The notes beneath the pieces were generated by a model. That model was not told the DNA's origin, did not search any database, and saw nothing but the letters and a program-made list of their open reading frames with translations. This document shows positions 42,889-52,758 of a stretch of DNA of 64,000 nt, piece by piece (the stretch's first letter is position 1; each line of letters starts with the position of its first letter). Position numbers and translations under genes: made by a program. Origin of the DNA: Rhizoclosmatium globosum (lineage: Eukaryota > Chytridiomycota > Chytridiomycetes > Chytridiales > Chytriomycetaceae). The DNA is taken from NCBI GenBank assembly GCA_002104985.1, contig MCGO01000047.1, positions 124,001-188,000 of the forward strand, given 5' to 3'.

Positions 42889-44289
42889 ATGCACATCCTC
42901 CAACTCACCCTCGCCCTCCTCACCCTCCTCACCCTCACCGTCTCCGCCCACGGATTCATGAAATGGCCAATCCCAAGATCCCTCCCCGGCGACCAACAAA
43001 ACGGCGACACCTTTGTCCGAAACGCAAATAACCGCGTGATCGGGGGTACGCCCGCATACGACCGCGGTTGCAACTACCTGCCCCCCGGCCCAGTCTTCAC
43101 ACAGACGTTGAAGCCGGGGGACGCCGTTGTGGATTGGTGGATTTCGGCGTTTCATATGGGTGGATGTGTAGTTGAGATTTCGAGGGATGGAGGGACGACG
43201 TGGAGTTATATTGGCGGGGATGCGCGGTGTGGTGATAAGACTGTTGCGGGCCCGGGGTTGGATGGGCAAGGGGGTACCGGGCATATTCCTGTTGTGATTC
43301 CTGCGGTTTCGGGTGGGGGTGAGAGTTATAAGGCTGTGATTCGGTGGTATTATACGGCGAATAATGGGGGTTCGCCGGATGAAGAGTTTGCGTCGTGTTC
43401 GGATGTTGTTGTGGCGAATAATGGGAATAATGAGCATACTTTCCATGTGAAGGTTCCTCAGTCGCCGTGGCAGTATCAGCAGACTGGGTGTGAAGCTGGT
43501 GCTTTGATGTGTAGCGATGATTCTGCGTTTATCAATCAGTGTATTTCGTTGGCGAAATCGGGAACTTGGGGTGGCGGTTCTGCATGGTATGCATACCAGT
43601 GCCCTGAAGGTACCACCTGCAAGAACAACAATTGTGTTGGTAATCCAGTGACCACGTCTGTCATCGTTGCAAAGCCATCTTCAACTTCCGTTTCCTCCAC
43701 CATTGCACCAGTCGCTTCCTCTTTAGCTCTTTCAACTAAAGCTTCAACGACTATTCCAGCTGTGCCGATCTCTACGATTGTTGCTAAAGTTTCAACTAAT
43801 GCAGTTTCAAGAACTCAAGTTGTGACTAGCATTGCTACCACAACCCCCGTTTCTACCTCATTAAACGCGATCAAGACTGCAGCCGTCTCCAGCACTTCCA
43901 AGCCAACTTCAACGGTTCCGACATCCCAAGTTACTACCACCTTGGCCAAGGCAGCCTCCTCATCTACCATTGTTAAGGTTAACTCTTCTACCATTGTCAA
44001 GGACACCTCATCTACCGTCGCCAAAGCCTCTTCTTCTACTATTACCAAAGTATTCTCCTCCAACACTGTTGCCAAGGCCGCCTCCTCTTCAGTTGCCACT
44101 ACCGTTGGCAAAGGAACCACTGCCACCACATCTTCTGCTCCTGCTACTATAACCAAACCAGCGACTGGCTCCATCAAGAATGGTGATGCATGCACTGTAT
44201 TTGGAGAATGGGCATGCAACAATACAGTTTTGTGTTCGTACGGAACGAATGGCTTGCGTTGGTATGGAATCGCGAGTCAAGGATGTTAG
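42889..44289 (+). CDS. Secreted LPMO-like protein with Cys-rich carbohydrate-binding-type modules
   Basis: After a 20-residue signal peptide the predicted mature protein starts with His (HGFMKWPIPRS). With H89 (SAFHMGGC) it could form the copper histidine brace of lytic polysaccharide monooxygenases, which cleave chitin or cellulose oxidatively. Residues ~21-210 form this domain, with motifs unlike AA9; AA10/AA11/AA15-type relation is likely but not settled. A module with eight-odd cysteines (CEAGALMCSDD ... CPEGTTCKNNNC) follows, similar in pattern to chitin-binding CBM19. Then comes a long Ser/Thr/Ala/Val linker, surely O-glycosylated, and a C-terminal CTVFGEWACNN ... W ... QGC module. The gene is intronless and 466 aa long. 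A role in chitin or host-wall attack or wall remodelling is inferred. Confidence 0.72.
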   Translation: MHILQLTLALLTLLTLTVSAHGFMKWPIPRSLPGDQQNGDTFVRNANNRVIGGTPAYDRGCNYLPPGPVFTQTLKPGDAVVDWWISAFHMGGCVVEISRDGGTTWSYIGGDARCGDKTVAGPGLDGQGGTGHIPVVIPAVSGGGESYKAVIRWYYTANNGGSPDEEFASCSDVVVANNGNNEHTFHVKVPQSPWQYQQTGCEAGALMCSDDSAFINQCISLAKSGTWGGGSAWYAYQCPEGTTCKNNNCVGNPVTTSVIVAKPSSTSVSSTIAPVASSLALSTKASTTIPAVPISTIVAKVSTNAVSRTQVVTSIATTTPVSTSLNAIKTAAVSSTSKPTSTVPTSQVTTTLAKAASSSTIVKVNSSTIVKDTSSTVAKASSSTITKVFSSNTVAKAASSSVATTVGKGTTATTSSAPATITKPATGSIKNGDACTVFGEWACNNTVLCSYGTNGLRWYGIASQGC

Positions 44290-44429
44290 AAGACTAGCGT
44301 TGTTTTTTATTTCACTTTTTTTGAACCTCTTCTTCCTTCTAGATTATTGATTCAGATTGATTCTATGGATTGATTCTTCTCATTTCGTTCTTGTCCGAAC
44401 AATTATACTTTGTCCAAACAAGAGCCGCC

Positions 44430-44997
44430 ATGTTAATAACGAAGCTGAAGCAACTAGACACACTGCTTGACGCCGTCTCATTGACAATTCTCGAACAAGA
44501 AAGAAGAGAAAGTGTCGAACGCAGCGCCGATGTTCTTTCGCCCGAGTCACTTTGTAAGAGCCAAGCACTTGTTCTTTCTCACACTCTCACTCACTCACAC
44601 GCACTCTGACACAGCCGCTCTTCTCGCACCACTCAAATCGACTGCGACCCACGTGCTCAAAATAAAGTCAAAGATGAATCAGTTGTCGGCCACTCTTCAG
44701 AATCCATCAAACAACTCAAAAGAAAAAGAAAAGGAAAAGAATACAATTGTTCTGACACCCGAAGCCCAGGAGTACGCGTTCCCTTCTCTTTCTCTTTTAA
44801 CTTAATCAACAATCTAATGCTGCTGTCAAACCAGGATTCTTGCCACCTCCTTTCCCGTCTTCCTAGCCTCAGTTGCTTCCTGCGCAGATTCAATCGCTGC
44901 CATTCAAGACGCCTCAAAACCACACAAGGACACGCTCGCATCCATTGATGATATTGTGGACAAGATTGCCGTATTGAGTCGCGAATCTTCAAAATAA
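44430..44997 (+). CDS. Small helical protein, 147 aa, three exons, unknown
   Basis: Exons 44430-44553, 44615-44771 and 44835-44997 join in frame (introns 61 and 63 nt). The protein is helical and amphipathic throughout: LITKLKQLDTLLDAV, LLAPLKSTATHVLKIKSKM, a Lys/Glu stretch and DSIAAIQDASKPHKDTLASIDD. Size and heptads recall subunits of small helical tethering complexes such as BLOC/BORC, but I recognise no family motif. Each splice junction is consensus-like (GTAAGA, GTACGC; ACAG, CCAG). Confidence 0.6.
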
Positions 44998-45151
44998 AGC
45001 GAGAGTACAGTGACAACACAAAGGAGAAGGAAAACACGGACTTGATGCATTCACGTGTGAAGTAGATAGTCTGAGTATATCTCTACTTGTTCTCACTCCC
45101 TTCTCTTATAGTATCTCTTCCTTCTTTTTTCCCTTCTTGAAAACACAATAA

Positions 45152-46911
45152 ATGACAACAGACCCCAAAGAAGGTAACCCTCCACCACACACCATCCAAA
45201 CAGATACTAAGTGTAATGCATCCCAGTCCTCCGAATCCACAGCCAAACCTTCCGATCGTTTGGTGGTCACACTCTCGCCTCATTCGAAGGATCTCCTTCT
45301 CCGCTCGCTTTTGCTAAACTGGTCGCTGAAAACAGACCTGCTCTCTTCCGGAATTCAAATGTCGAGGATTGGCCCGCGATGGAATCTTTTGGAAATAGAA
45401 GTCAATTGGTGGACTTGATTGGTTCAGACCGAAATGTGAAAGTGGCTGTCACTCCAAATGGTAACAAGTGAGCTGCATCTGAGAGTAGTGAAGATGGTGT
45501 GAATAGAAAAGAGCCGACGAAGTCGGCAGCAGCAACGTCAAAAAGCGAAGTGTTTTGGAATGCCTACAGTTTCCTACCATGTAGTTCTTATTTAGCGAGG
45601 AACGAGCGAAATATGCACGCTTTCATTAGCGTGCCCTCAATGTGGGATTGAGAGAGTGTGGAAACTTTGCGAAAGGGAGGAATGCAATACGCCTAGTCCA
45701 AGGCGAGATTTTGGGACTGTGAGCGCCAGCGAATAACTTCTCGCGAAGGAATACAAGCTTGGAACTGTGAACTTTCGCGAAGCGAATGATCTAATGAGGG
45801 CAGACGCTTTCGTTAGTATCAGCGAACTCTTTCATGTAGTGAATTGTGTAACAAGAACAAGAACAACCTTTCAACAACCAAGTCTAATCAAAATATTATT
45901 TTATTTAGGACTCGCGGATGCTGTTATTGACGGAACATTCGTACTGCCACATGAAGAGTCGTTGTCTATCAACGAGTTCTTTGATCGATTGGACGCTGAA
46001 GATCCTTCAAATCCTCAAGCTGTGCATTATATTCAGAGTCAGAATAATAATATGCGGGGCGATGGAGACTTTGCCAAATTGTTTGAGCAAGTTCCTGAGC
46101 ACATTGATTTCGCGACTGAGGCATTAGGTATATACTTCTTCAAAAGACAATATTACATTTAAAAGTATTTATTGAATATATTTTGAAAGGAGCTATGCCA
46201 GATGCTGTCAACTTTTGGTGTGGAAGTCGACACGCCGTCACCTCATTCCACAAGTAAGCCAGTTCTCTCCTCACATTCTTAAAAACTAAAATGAACATCA
46301 TCAGAGACCACTACGAAAACATATACATTGTCATAACAGGCTCCAAAACATTCACCCTTATCCCACCCTCCGAATCATGGGCCCTCGAAGAGCGAACCTT
46401 CCCTACCTCGAAATACACACCGACTGAAACCAGATCCTGGACCCAAGAAGTGGTGTACATGGACCCAAAGACATACGACACCACAACCGACGCGTCTCAG
46501 TCCCATCCACGTATGATGACACGGTGGTGCTCCCTCGATCCAACGCGTGACGAAGATTTAGAGACTTTTACAGATAGAATTGGGTTCACTGCGTACAAAA
46601 GCCCCTTTTTGACTGTGACGCTTGAACGTGGGGATATGTTGTACTTACCGGCGTTGTGGGCGCATAAAGTGGAACAGGGGAGTGGGACGATTGCAGTTAA
46701 CTATTGGTATGATTTTTCGTTTGGCGGGAGTTTGTACCTGTTGCATCGGATGTTGCGGGGGCTTGCGGCTGATGCGGGGTATATGGAGCGGGATGAGGAT
46801 ATTGATGGAGATGATGATGATGATGATTGTGAGGAGGAAGATGTGGATGTTGATGAAGAGACTTTGTTGGTTCAAGCTGGGTATACGAATCACACTATAT
46901 TCAGAGGATAA
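45152..46911 (+). CDS. JmjC-domain oxygenase, JMJD7-like, 381 aa, five exons
   Basis: JMJD7-type enzymes are Fe(II)/2-oxoglutarate oxygenases; the human one hydroxylates lysine in DRG GTPases. Exons 45152-45173, 45227-45460, 45909-46127, 46190-46253 and 46305-46911 join in frame. Family landmarks: FAKLVAENRPALFRN, DWPAMESF, VAVTPNGLADAV (read across the long intron), VHYIQSQNNNM, PDAVNFWCGSRHAVTSFHKD and YIVITGSKTFTLIPP. The metal-binding HxD is H179/D181 and the distal His is H300 (LPALWAHKV). The third intron is 448 nt, far longer than the others (51-62 nt), and carries the AGCGA-rich element. The acidic tail (DGDDDDDDCEEED) is unusual for the family. Confidence 0.85.
45461..45908 (+). repeat. 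448-nt JMJD7 intron with AGCGA-rich element
   Basis: Between donor GTAACA and acceptor TTTAG the intron contains GAGGAACGAGCGAAATATG, GTGAGCGCCAGCGAATAAC (first 15 bases identical to the PSMG2 repeat), TCTCGCGAAGGAATAC and TTTCGCGAAGCGAATG, all on the sense strand. Confidence 0.7.
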
Positions 46912-46960
46912 AAAGCAGATAAAGACATTTTATTCATATTCACAAAGATAATTATTTAAC

Positions 46961-47977
46961 TTAAGGCTCGTTGACTGAGGGAGGATACTCTTCTGGCTTA
47001 CCCTGAACAGCCAAGAACCGCTTCTCTCTTGGGAATACATGTGCATGAGGCCAAGGCCATCCCCCAAACCGAGTCTTTTCATATTCGCGAAACGTTTGCG
47101 CAAGTTCTTGATGCGTATTCATCACAAACGGACCATGTTGTGCGACAGGTTCGCTGATTGGCTTTCCTTGAAGAATCAAAATCTCGAGATTTCCTTCCGT
47201 TCCAGCATGCTCAAGCTCGATTTCGCTGATACTGTGGTCCTTGAATTGAACGACACTGAGTCCAGGGATCTTAGTCTTGTCCAACGTCAAACCAGTTCCT
47301 TCAACGAGATACAAGCTTCGCGTTGATCCCTCCTCGCTTGTGGGAAGTGTAAACTTGGATCCAGGCTTCATAATCAAGTGCCATACATTGACATCATTCT
47401 CTGGATTATTCGCCCAACTGTCTCGAATTGGAGGAAGTGCTGTGTGTCCATGAAGCGTCCCAACAAGAACAGTAGCCTTGACCTTATCCCCGTCTACAGA
47501 GAACCGAGTAATATCTTCGCTCCAATGCATCAACTGATTCGGCTCAACAAGCTTACTCTTGGCAGGAAGGTTCAACCACAACTGAAACCAACGGAGAGGA
47601 TTCTCAGTGTCCTGATTCAAAAGCGGTATCATTTCTCCATGGACAATTCCACGACCCGCCGTCATCCACTGAAGGTCTCCGTTTCCGTATCGACCGCCAC
47701 CGCCAAGTGAGTCTGTGTGATCGATTGTTCCTTCAAGGGTACACGTGATAGTTTCAAAGCCTCTGTGTGGGTGTTCAGGGAATCCGGGGATCTTGTCGCC
47801 ATGGTACATTCTGTATGACTGGTTTGCAGACCAGTCGTTTCCGTTTCCTCGACGCGGGGCTTCCATCTTTGCGTTTCCGGCTGGGTAGACGTCCTTGTGG
47901 TACACGGCGAACAAGAATGGATCTTGTGTTGGCATTGGTGTTGCTGCTTTGATGCTCTTGATGGTGAATCGGGGCAT
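46961..47977 (-). CDS. Pirin-family protein, 338 aa
   Basis: Pirins are bicupins with one metal, known as quercetinases and transcription co-factors. The N-terminal cupin has the ligands HPHRGFE (H69, H71) and GIVHGEM (H113, E115), and the family motif WMTAGRGIVH. The C-terminal cupin region (residues ~185-290) lacks metal ligands, as usual. Single exon, with start at 47977 giving MPRFTIKSI. The gene is convergent with JMJD7, with 49 bp between stops. In fungi the role is unclear; stress response and flavonoid breakdown are options. Confidence 0.88.
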   Translation of the reverse strand: MPRFTIKSIKAATPMPTQDPFLFAVYHKDVYPAGNAKMEAPRRGNGNDWSANQSYRMYHGDKIPGFPEHPHRGFETITCTLEGTIDHTDSLGGGGRYGNGDLQWMTAGRGIVHGEMIPLLNQDTENPLRWFQLWLNLPAKSKLVEPNQLMHWSEDITRFSVDGDKVKATVLVGTLHGHTALPPIRDSWANNPENDVNVWHLIMKPGSKFTLPTSEEGSTRSLYLVEGTGLTLDKTKIPGLSVVQFKDHSISEIELEHAGTEGNLEILILQGKPISEPVAQHGPFVMNTHQELAQTFREYEKTRFGGWPWPHAHVFPREKRFLAVQGKPEEYPPSVNEP

Positions 47978-48500
47978 TGGTGGTTGATTTCGAATGGTTG
48001 GTTTGGTTTGGAGATTGAAATAGAAAGGGAATCTGAGCGGCTTTATACTGCCTGTTCATGATTTCGAAAGCGATTTCGAATGCATACAGGCTGGAGGAGT
48101 GAAGAATATCCTGGATGATTCGAAACTAAGGAAAGTTAACGACACAACCTTGTCTGTCAAATTTCCTGTTTCTGAACCTATCTAACTTCGTAAAATATGG
48201 CTCCGCGACCTGTGTTTGTCCTTATTTTTCTATTCGAATTTGTTGAAATGCTGGTCCGAATACTCATATGGAATCTAACTGTAGTTTCAAATTCAATGAG
48301 TAAGAACGTTTTGATATTCCTTCGGTATGACTTCTTCGACTGTGCTTCTTAAACTGTGATAAGTTAATTCTCAAAACACAATTCAAGTTTTTTACCTTTT
48401 GGGCTTGTTGTTGATGATGGTTGCATTCGACACCGATTTAATAAAACGATAGACAACTTTGTTTCTTCCTTCATAAACATGAAAATCACGGATTCCATCG
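47978..48500. other. Intergenic, no gene seen
   Basis: About 520 bp between the pirin start and the end of the E2 gene; it holds the pirin promoter. Nothing specific is recognised. Confidence 0.4.
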
Positions 48501-49719
48501 TTATTCCTCAAGCGCAACCAGCTTCTCCAACTCTTGTTCAACTTCCATCGTCAACGTATTCCAAGTAATAACATGAAACATATCTGCATTAGCCCACTTC
48601 CTGACTTGATCTTTCACTTCATTCTTGTTCAAGTAGAAGTGGTTTCGAATAACCTTTCCAAATCCTCCGATGTCCAGTAACGACGCGTTCCGAAGTTGGC
48701 CAAGGATCGCGAATCTTGAAAATACATGTCAAATGAGTATCAATCCTGAAACAGTAAAGAAATTCTTACTTTACGGTCTGTATGTGCAAGTTACGATTGT
48801 ACGCCAAGCTTGCGGGATACGTTGGACTGCGGTGGACTTCATAGCCCGGCTCATTAAAGTACGGAAACTCGGTCATAATGAGAGACTGAATAGAAACGAG
48901 AACCTGAAGCAACGTGCTCTTGTTTGGTTGCCAACATTCCTCAGGCTTAGTTGCTGGCCACGTTCCCAAAAGCGAAACACAAACGTATCCAGTTTCATAT
49001 AAATTTGGATTGAATCGGACGGTTCCGCTTCCGGTTGTTACGAGTTTGAGGGTTGGTGGGACATGTGGATAGTTAGGCGGGAAGAAAACATTGAATTCGA
49101 AGCACTGGTAGAAAAATATCAGACCTTAAGAAGAAAATGAGCTTTAACTTAACTCCGTAGGCGTACGGAGTTCCAACTGGGCCAGTCATCCTGTGTGTAG
49201 AAGTTTATTGGAAGCTGGAATTACGCGAATCATGAAGGACTTACACGACTTTCATTCCATCGATACGACCTTCTTCAACTCTTGCAAAGATGCTCGCCTT
49301 TTGATTGCATGGAAGGAGTTGCAGCAAGTTGGTCTATAGTTTACGTGTTCAGTAAATTTCGGCCGCCCAAACAAAAACGCGTACTATTTCTTTCGAAATC
49401 GGCTGCAAGCATGATTTGATTCCGGTTCCGGTGTTTGGTGTGTAGTATTGCTTCAGAACAGCACTGGGGAATGGCACACTTTCATTCCACAATGAAGGAA
49501 CCATGAGAAAGAGTTGCTAATCAAGATACATTCAGAGGGACAACTTATTCTACGCCGTAAGCAGCTCACATCTTTCATAACATCCTCGTAAGTGAGTTCT
49601 GGTTTTGGTGGGAGTTTAGGAACAACTGCGATCGGGATTCGGCTTGTTTGAGATTCAGATTCGAGCATGCTATCCTGTTTCTTCTTGACGCGTCTCAGGC
49701 TTTTAAGATGCAGCTTCAT
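48501..49719 (-). CDS. Ubiquitin-conjugating enzyme, BIRC6/UBE2O-type UBC domain
   Basis: Large-family E2s carry ubiquitin on a cysteine. Exons on the minus strand give [67 protein letters not shown] (the cysteine is the expected active site), [26 protein letters not shown] and the tail helix [19 protein letters not shown]. These match the BIRC6/UBE2O UBC pattern step by step. The N-terminal exon (start 49719) is basic and holds [17 protein letters not shown]. The stop is at 48501. The protein is only about 300 residues, so it is the UBC part without the giant N-terminal region of BIRC6. Several ~50-nt introns lie near 49510-49560, 49335-49385, 49195-49245, 49110-49155 and 48717-48770. A copy of part of the first exon lies near 59148. 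Confidence 0.85.
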
Positions 49720-49920
49720 TTTGGTGAGGTTTGTTTTGTTGACCAGGTGGCGAAGCTATTTCAAAGAAAACAAAGAAGAAAGAACTTTAACTTATCACGA
49801 AGCAGCTGTCTCTCGTTTTTCTTTATTTGAATTAAAAAGGTGAATAGGTGAATTAGAATCTATCACAGTTGAGGGTTTTGTTTAATAGGAACTTGTATAC
49901 CTTCATCCCCTCACGTATCA

Positions 49921-49994
49921 GCTCTTGTGGCTTAGTTGGTCAAAGCGTCGGTCTCATAATCCGAAGGTCACCAGTTCGACTCTGGTCAAGAGCA
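49921..49994 (+). tRNA. tRNA-Met (CAU), elongator type
   Basis: The acceptor stem GCTCTTG/CAAGAGC pairs fully. The anticodon stem TCGGT/TCCGA (one wobble) encloses CTCATAA (anticodon CAT), and the T-loop is TTCGACT. Confidence 0.92.
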
Positions 49995-50236
49995 CGTTTT
50001 GCATAGAATTGCTGGATGTATAATGGGAAGGCGAGGGTGATGTGATGCCAGACGGAGTCGATGTGAAAGGAATTTAGTTAAGCTACGACAAAAATTGGGA
50101 GCATACTATTATTCTCTCTACTATCGAAACTGGATAAAGATCCTTTCGAGACCTTTTAACACAAAGAGGAACCAACATCAATCCTTATCCTTGTCTGAGA
50201 ACAAAATATTCCGAAAATCAAGCCCTTTATTAAAGC

Positions 50237-51361
50237 TCAAGTCGATGACTTAGTTACAGAAGACGAACCGGACCCATCCAAAAACTGGTTGACTTTCCCT
50301 TTCGCTCCTTTACTACGGAATCCTCCACCACTTTTCATTGGTAATATCTCAAAAAGACCAGGTTTTACAAGCGCGGCCTTCATAATGAGCATATTGATTG
50401 CATCGAGAATCATAAATATGTCTTGTAGCATAACGCAAGTCATAGACGTCTTGTCGTTCTGAATAAATGCACTAACAGAATAGAATATTAAGCTAGTTAT
50501 TCGCAAAATTGTTGAAGCGGAAGTATACTTGGCGATGACCATATCTGGTAAAGTATCAATTTGATACAGAACAGGAGAAACTTACATGCAGGCGGAATAT
50601 CCACACGACTCGATTTGAGTGAAAATATTAAAGCAAAGTACGCTCTTAGTGAAAGGAGATCGACATTAATAATCATGGCGATTCCAAGAGCTGTTGGTAT
50701 TGTTGCGTATTGAACACTGTTCAATATCGGAAGAAATTGAATTATGCATGGACTGATTAAAATTATTGGGGCAGCTATGAGTTCGTATTGAAGAACGTCT
50801 ACGATCCATTGTTTGTAATGTAGTGAAATAACAGCCTTAGACCTATCAAGCAGTTCAATCTCCTGCAAAAGCGAGTGAAAACACGTACCTTAACCACGAA
50901 AACCACGCAATACTACTCTCTCCAGACATGACAAAGAAGAAGAGGCCAAACCCACTTGCAGGATACAACTGAGCATAAAACACAGCTTCGTTTGCAAAGA
51001 AGCAAGCCCGAAAGAGAAAGACTAACACCATAAGAAATGTAACAGGTGAAAACACGGTTTCAATTGAAGGGCGTAAGCCGCGAGAAGGGAGATCGTGCCG
51101 AAAAATAAAGTAAATAGAGTAAACGCAGCAAAAGAGCGAGATTCCGGCAAGTGCCAACTCAAAGTAAAATTGAAATAGATGGAATGGTGCCAGTTGGTTG
51201 TATGAGACGCGGACGATCGCAGTGAGGTTGCCATTGACCATTGTTGTTCTGGGATCCTTTGTTTTCACAATATTCCCCGTCCACCTTTGTTCCAGCTTGG
51301 AGATGTACCACCTTTTATATTTCAACAGTATAATGGATGGTTTTATTGTTTTCTTAACCAC
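50237..51361 (-). CDS. Multi-span membrane protein, third paralog-like gene
   Basis: The 5' exon gives spans FYFELALAGISLFCCVYSIYF, TFLMVLVFLFRACFF and SGFGLFFFVMSG. After a frame change near 50880 come LIAAPIILISPCIIQFL and a further span, and after an intron near 50535-50585 the last part (ILRITSLIFYSVSAFI, QDIFMILDAINMLI) and a basic Ser-rich tail. Only a 26-nt GT-AG gap can be seen at the first join and it does not restore phase, so the exon structure there is unsettled. The start may be the ATG at 51361 or 51239. Like the products at 541 and 30116, it has about seven spans and a short polar tail. Function unknown. Confidence 0.5.
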
Positions 51362-51582
51362 TCAATAATAATTTTTTATCCCAAGTCCAGATTAATCTAA
51401 TCTAATTTTCAGAAGCTTCCAAAAATCCTCCGTTTTCAAAGCTTCCAGGTCCTACTTCAAACAACCTAGATTTGACTAACTAGACACTTCTACTTACGTG
51501 GAGGAGGCTTGTCAATAAGACTTTCGTTTAGCAAAAAGATCAAGTGGAAATAAAACCACGCAGAACTATAATCAAGTTAAGG

Positions 51583-51834
51583 TCAATCAACCAATTGGTC
51601 AACTTTGGAAGCATGATAACTAAATTCTTTGTTATTCCCGAAATAACTGTTGGCTACTACCATTTGGGTTTAGATGAGAGGAAGATTCTGTACTCATATG
51701 GCACGACGCTGTATTGACAACTGTCACTGTGACGGCCCTCCATAACTTATGTATTTACAATTATGTGGAAGTGGAAATATATTGTATGTATTTGAATGCT
51801 GTGCTTATGTTTTTAAGGTCGTACGGTCTGATTA
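51583..51834 (+). pseudogene. Diverged copy of the PSMG2 last exon and 3' flank
   Basis: The sequence AACCAATTGGTCAACTTTGG and the following ~230 bases match 40358-40600 with many substitutions and small gaps. Shared stretches include TTATTCCCG, ACCATTTGGGTT, GGCACGACGCTG, ACAACTGTCACTG and GTATGTATTTGAAT. The copied part covers only the final coding bases and the 3' flank of PSMG2 and has no start. Similarity stops near GTCTGA at 51834, next to chitin-synthase sequence on the other strand. Confidence 0.8.
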
Positions 51835-52635
51835 TACAGCTGATCATCTTTGTTATACATTGTGCACATGACAGCAATTTTTGTGTAGCGACGCATGTGC
51901 GTCTGTCTCAGAGAAAAGACGTGGAGAATTCGTCCGGTTGCGTTGTAATGGCAGAATATCTCTACTTCTCTTTGATAGAGGTACAAAAACAAACCTGAGG
52001 TGCGTAAACTCCTCTGCGTCTAATACCGAACAGCCGAAGAATAGTCCTTTGACAAGGGAACGTTGAGAATGAATTTGCCGTCTGTGAGAACAACTTCTTT
52101 TGTAACGTATTTCATGGGGCGTCTCAGGAGACTTGGGATTTGAGGGGGTGGGTACTGATCTGAAGATTGAGATTGAGTGCCAAAGCCAAGGCCAATTGAC
52201 CGGCCCAGCGACAAGACATCAATGACTTGGCTGCGGTCAGGGAAGGTTCCAAATGAGGATTGGTGAGGCTGTGGCTGTGGCTGCTGTTGCTGGTAAGGGT
52301 GTTGTTGGGGTGTCAGTGGAGGCGGCGGGAACTGAGGGTACCCCTGGTTGTTACAGTGTGATTTAGTCCTATTGTACCTACCCAATCAAACCAACAACAT
52401 AGCTTGACGCTGCCAAGCTTCCTGCCAAAAGAGGCATGTAAAGCTGTTGCAATTGCAACTGGGTTTGTGGCGGTGGAACAGAAAAGGAGCCAGGCAGAAG
52501 CTCGGGTGCCAGCGAGTTCAACGTGGACGACGATGTCTGGCGCGTAGTCTGTGTTTCAACAACGAGGCAGCTTATTAGTGGATCACTTGGACGCAGCGAG
52601 TTTTGATTGGGTGGTGGTGGTGGTTGAAGCGACAT
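51835..52635 (-). pseudogene. Truncated chitin synthase pseudogene (N-terminal part)
   Basis: Read on the minus strand, a Pro/Gln-rich start (MSLQPPPPPNQ) and an intron near 52335-52380 lead to TKEVVLTDGKFILNVPLSK, like the chitin synthase N-terminal domain. Then, in another frame, comes DAEEFTHLR followed by YSAITTQPDEF, and in a third frame SLRQTHMRRYTKIAVMCTMYNKDD. These correspond to the family's EFTHLRYTAxTCDPDEF, TLRQ and VTMYNEDD landmarks in order. The frame changes, and the loss of everything after the MYNEDD motif at 51835, mean it cannot encode the catalytic domain. The break is exactly where the PSMG2-derived segment begins. Confidence 0.72.
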
Positions 52636-52758
52636 TAGATTTGTGTTTTTGGGTGGGATGTTTTCAGAACAACTTTCGGACTTTATTCTTGACAGCCACA
52701 AGAAATGCAGAACACTAAGAATCTCAAAAAGTACCATACAACTAACAAAGGTTTCTAC

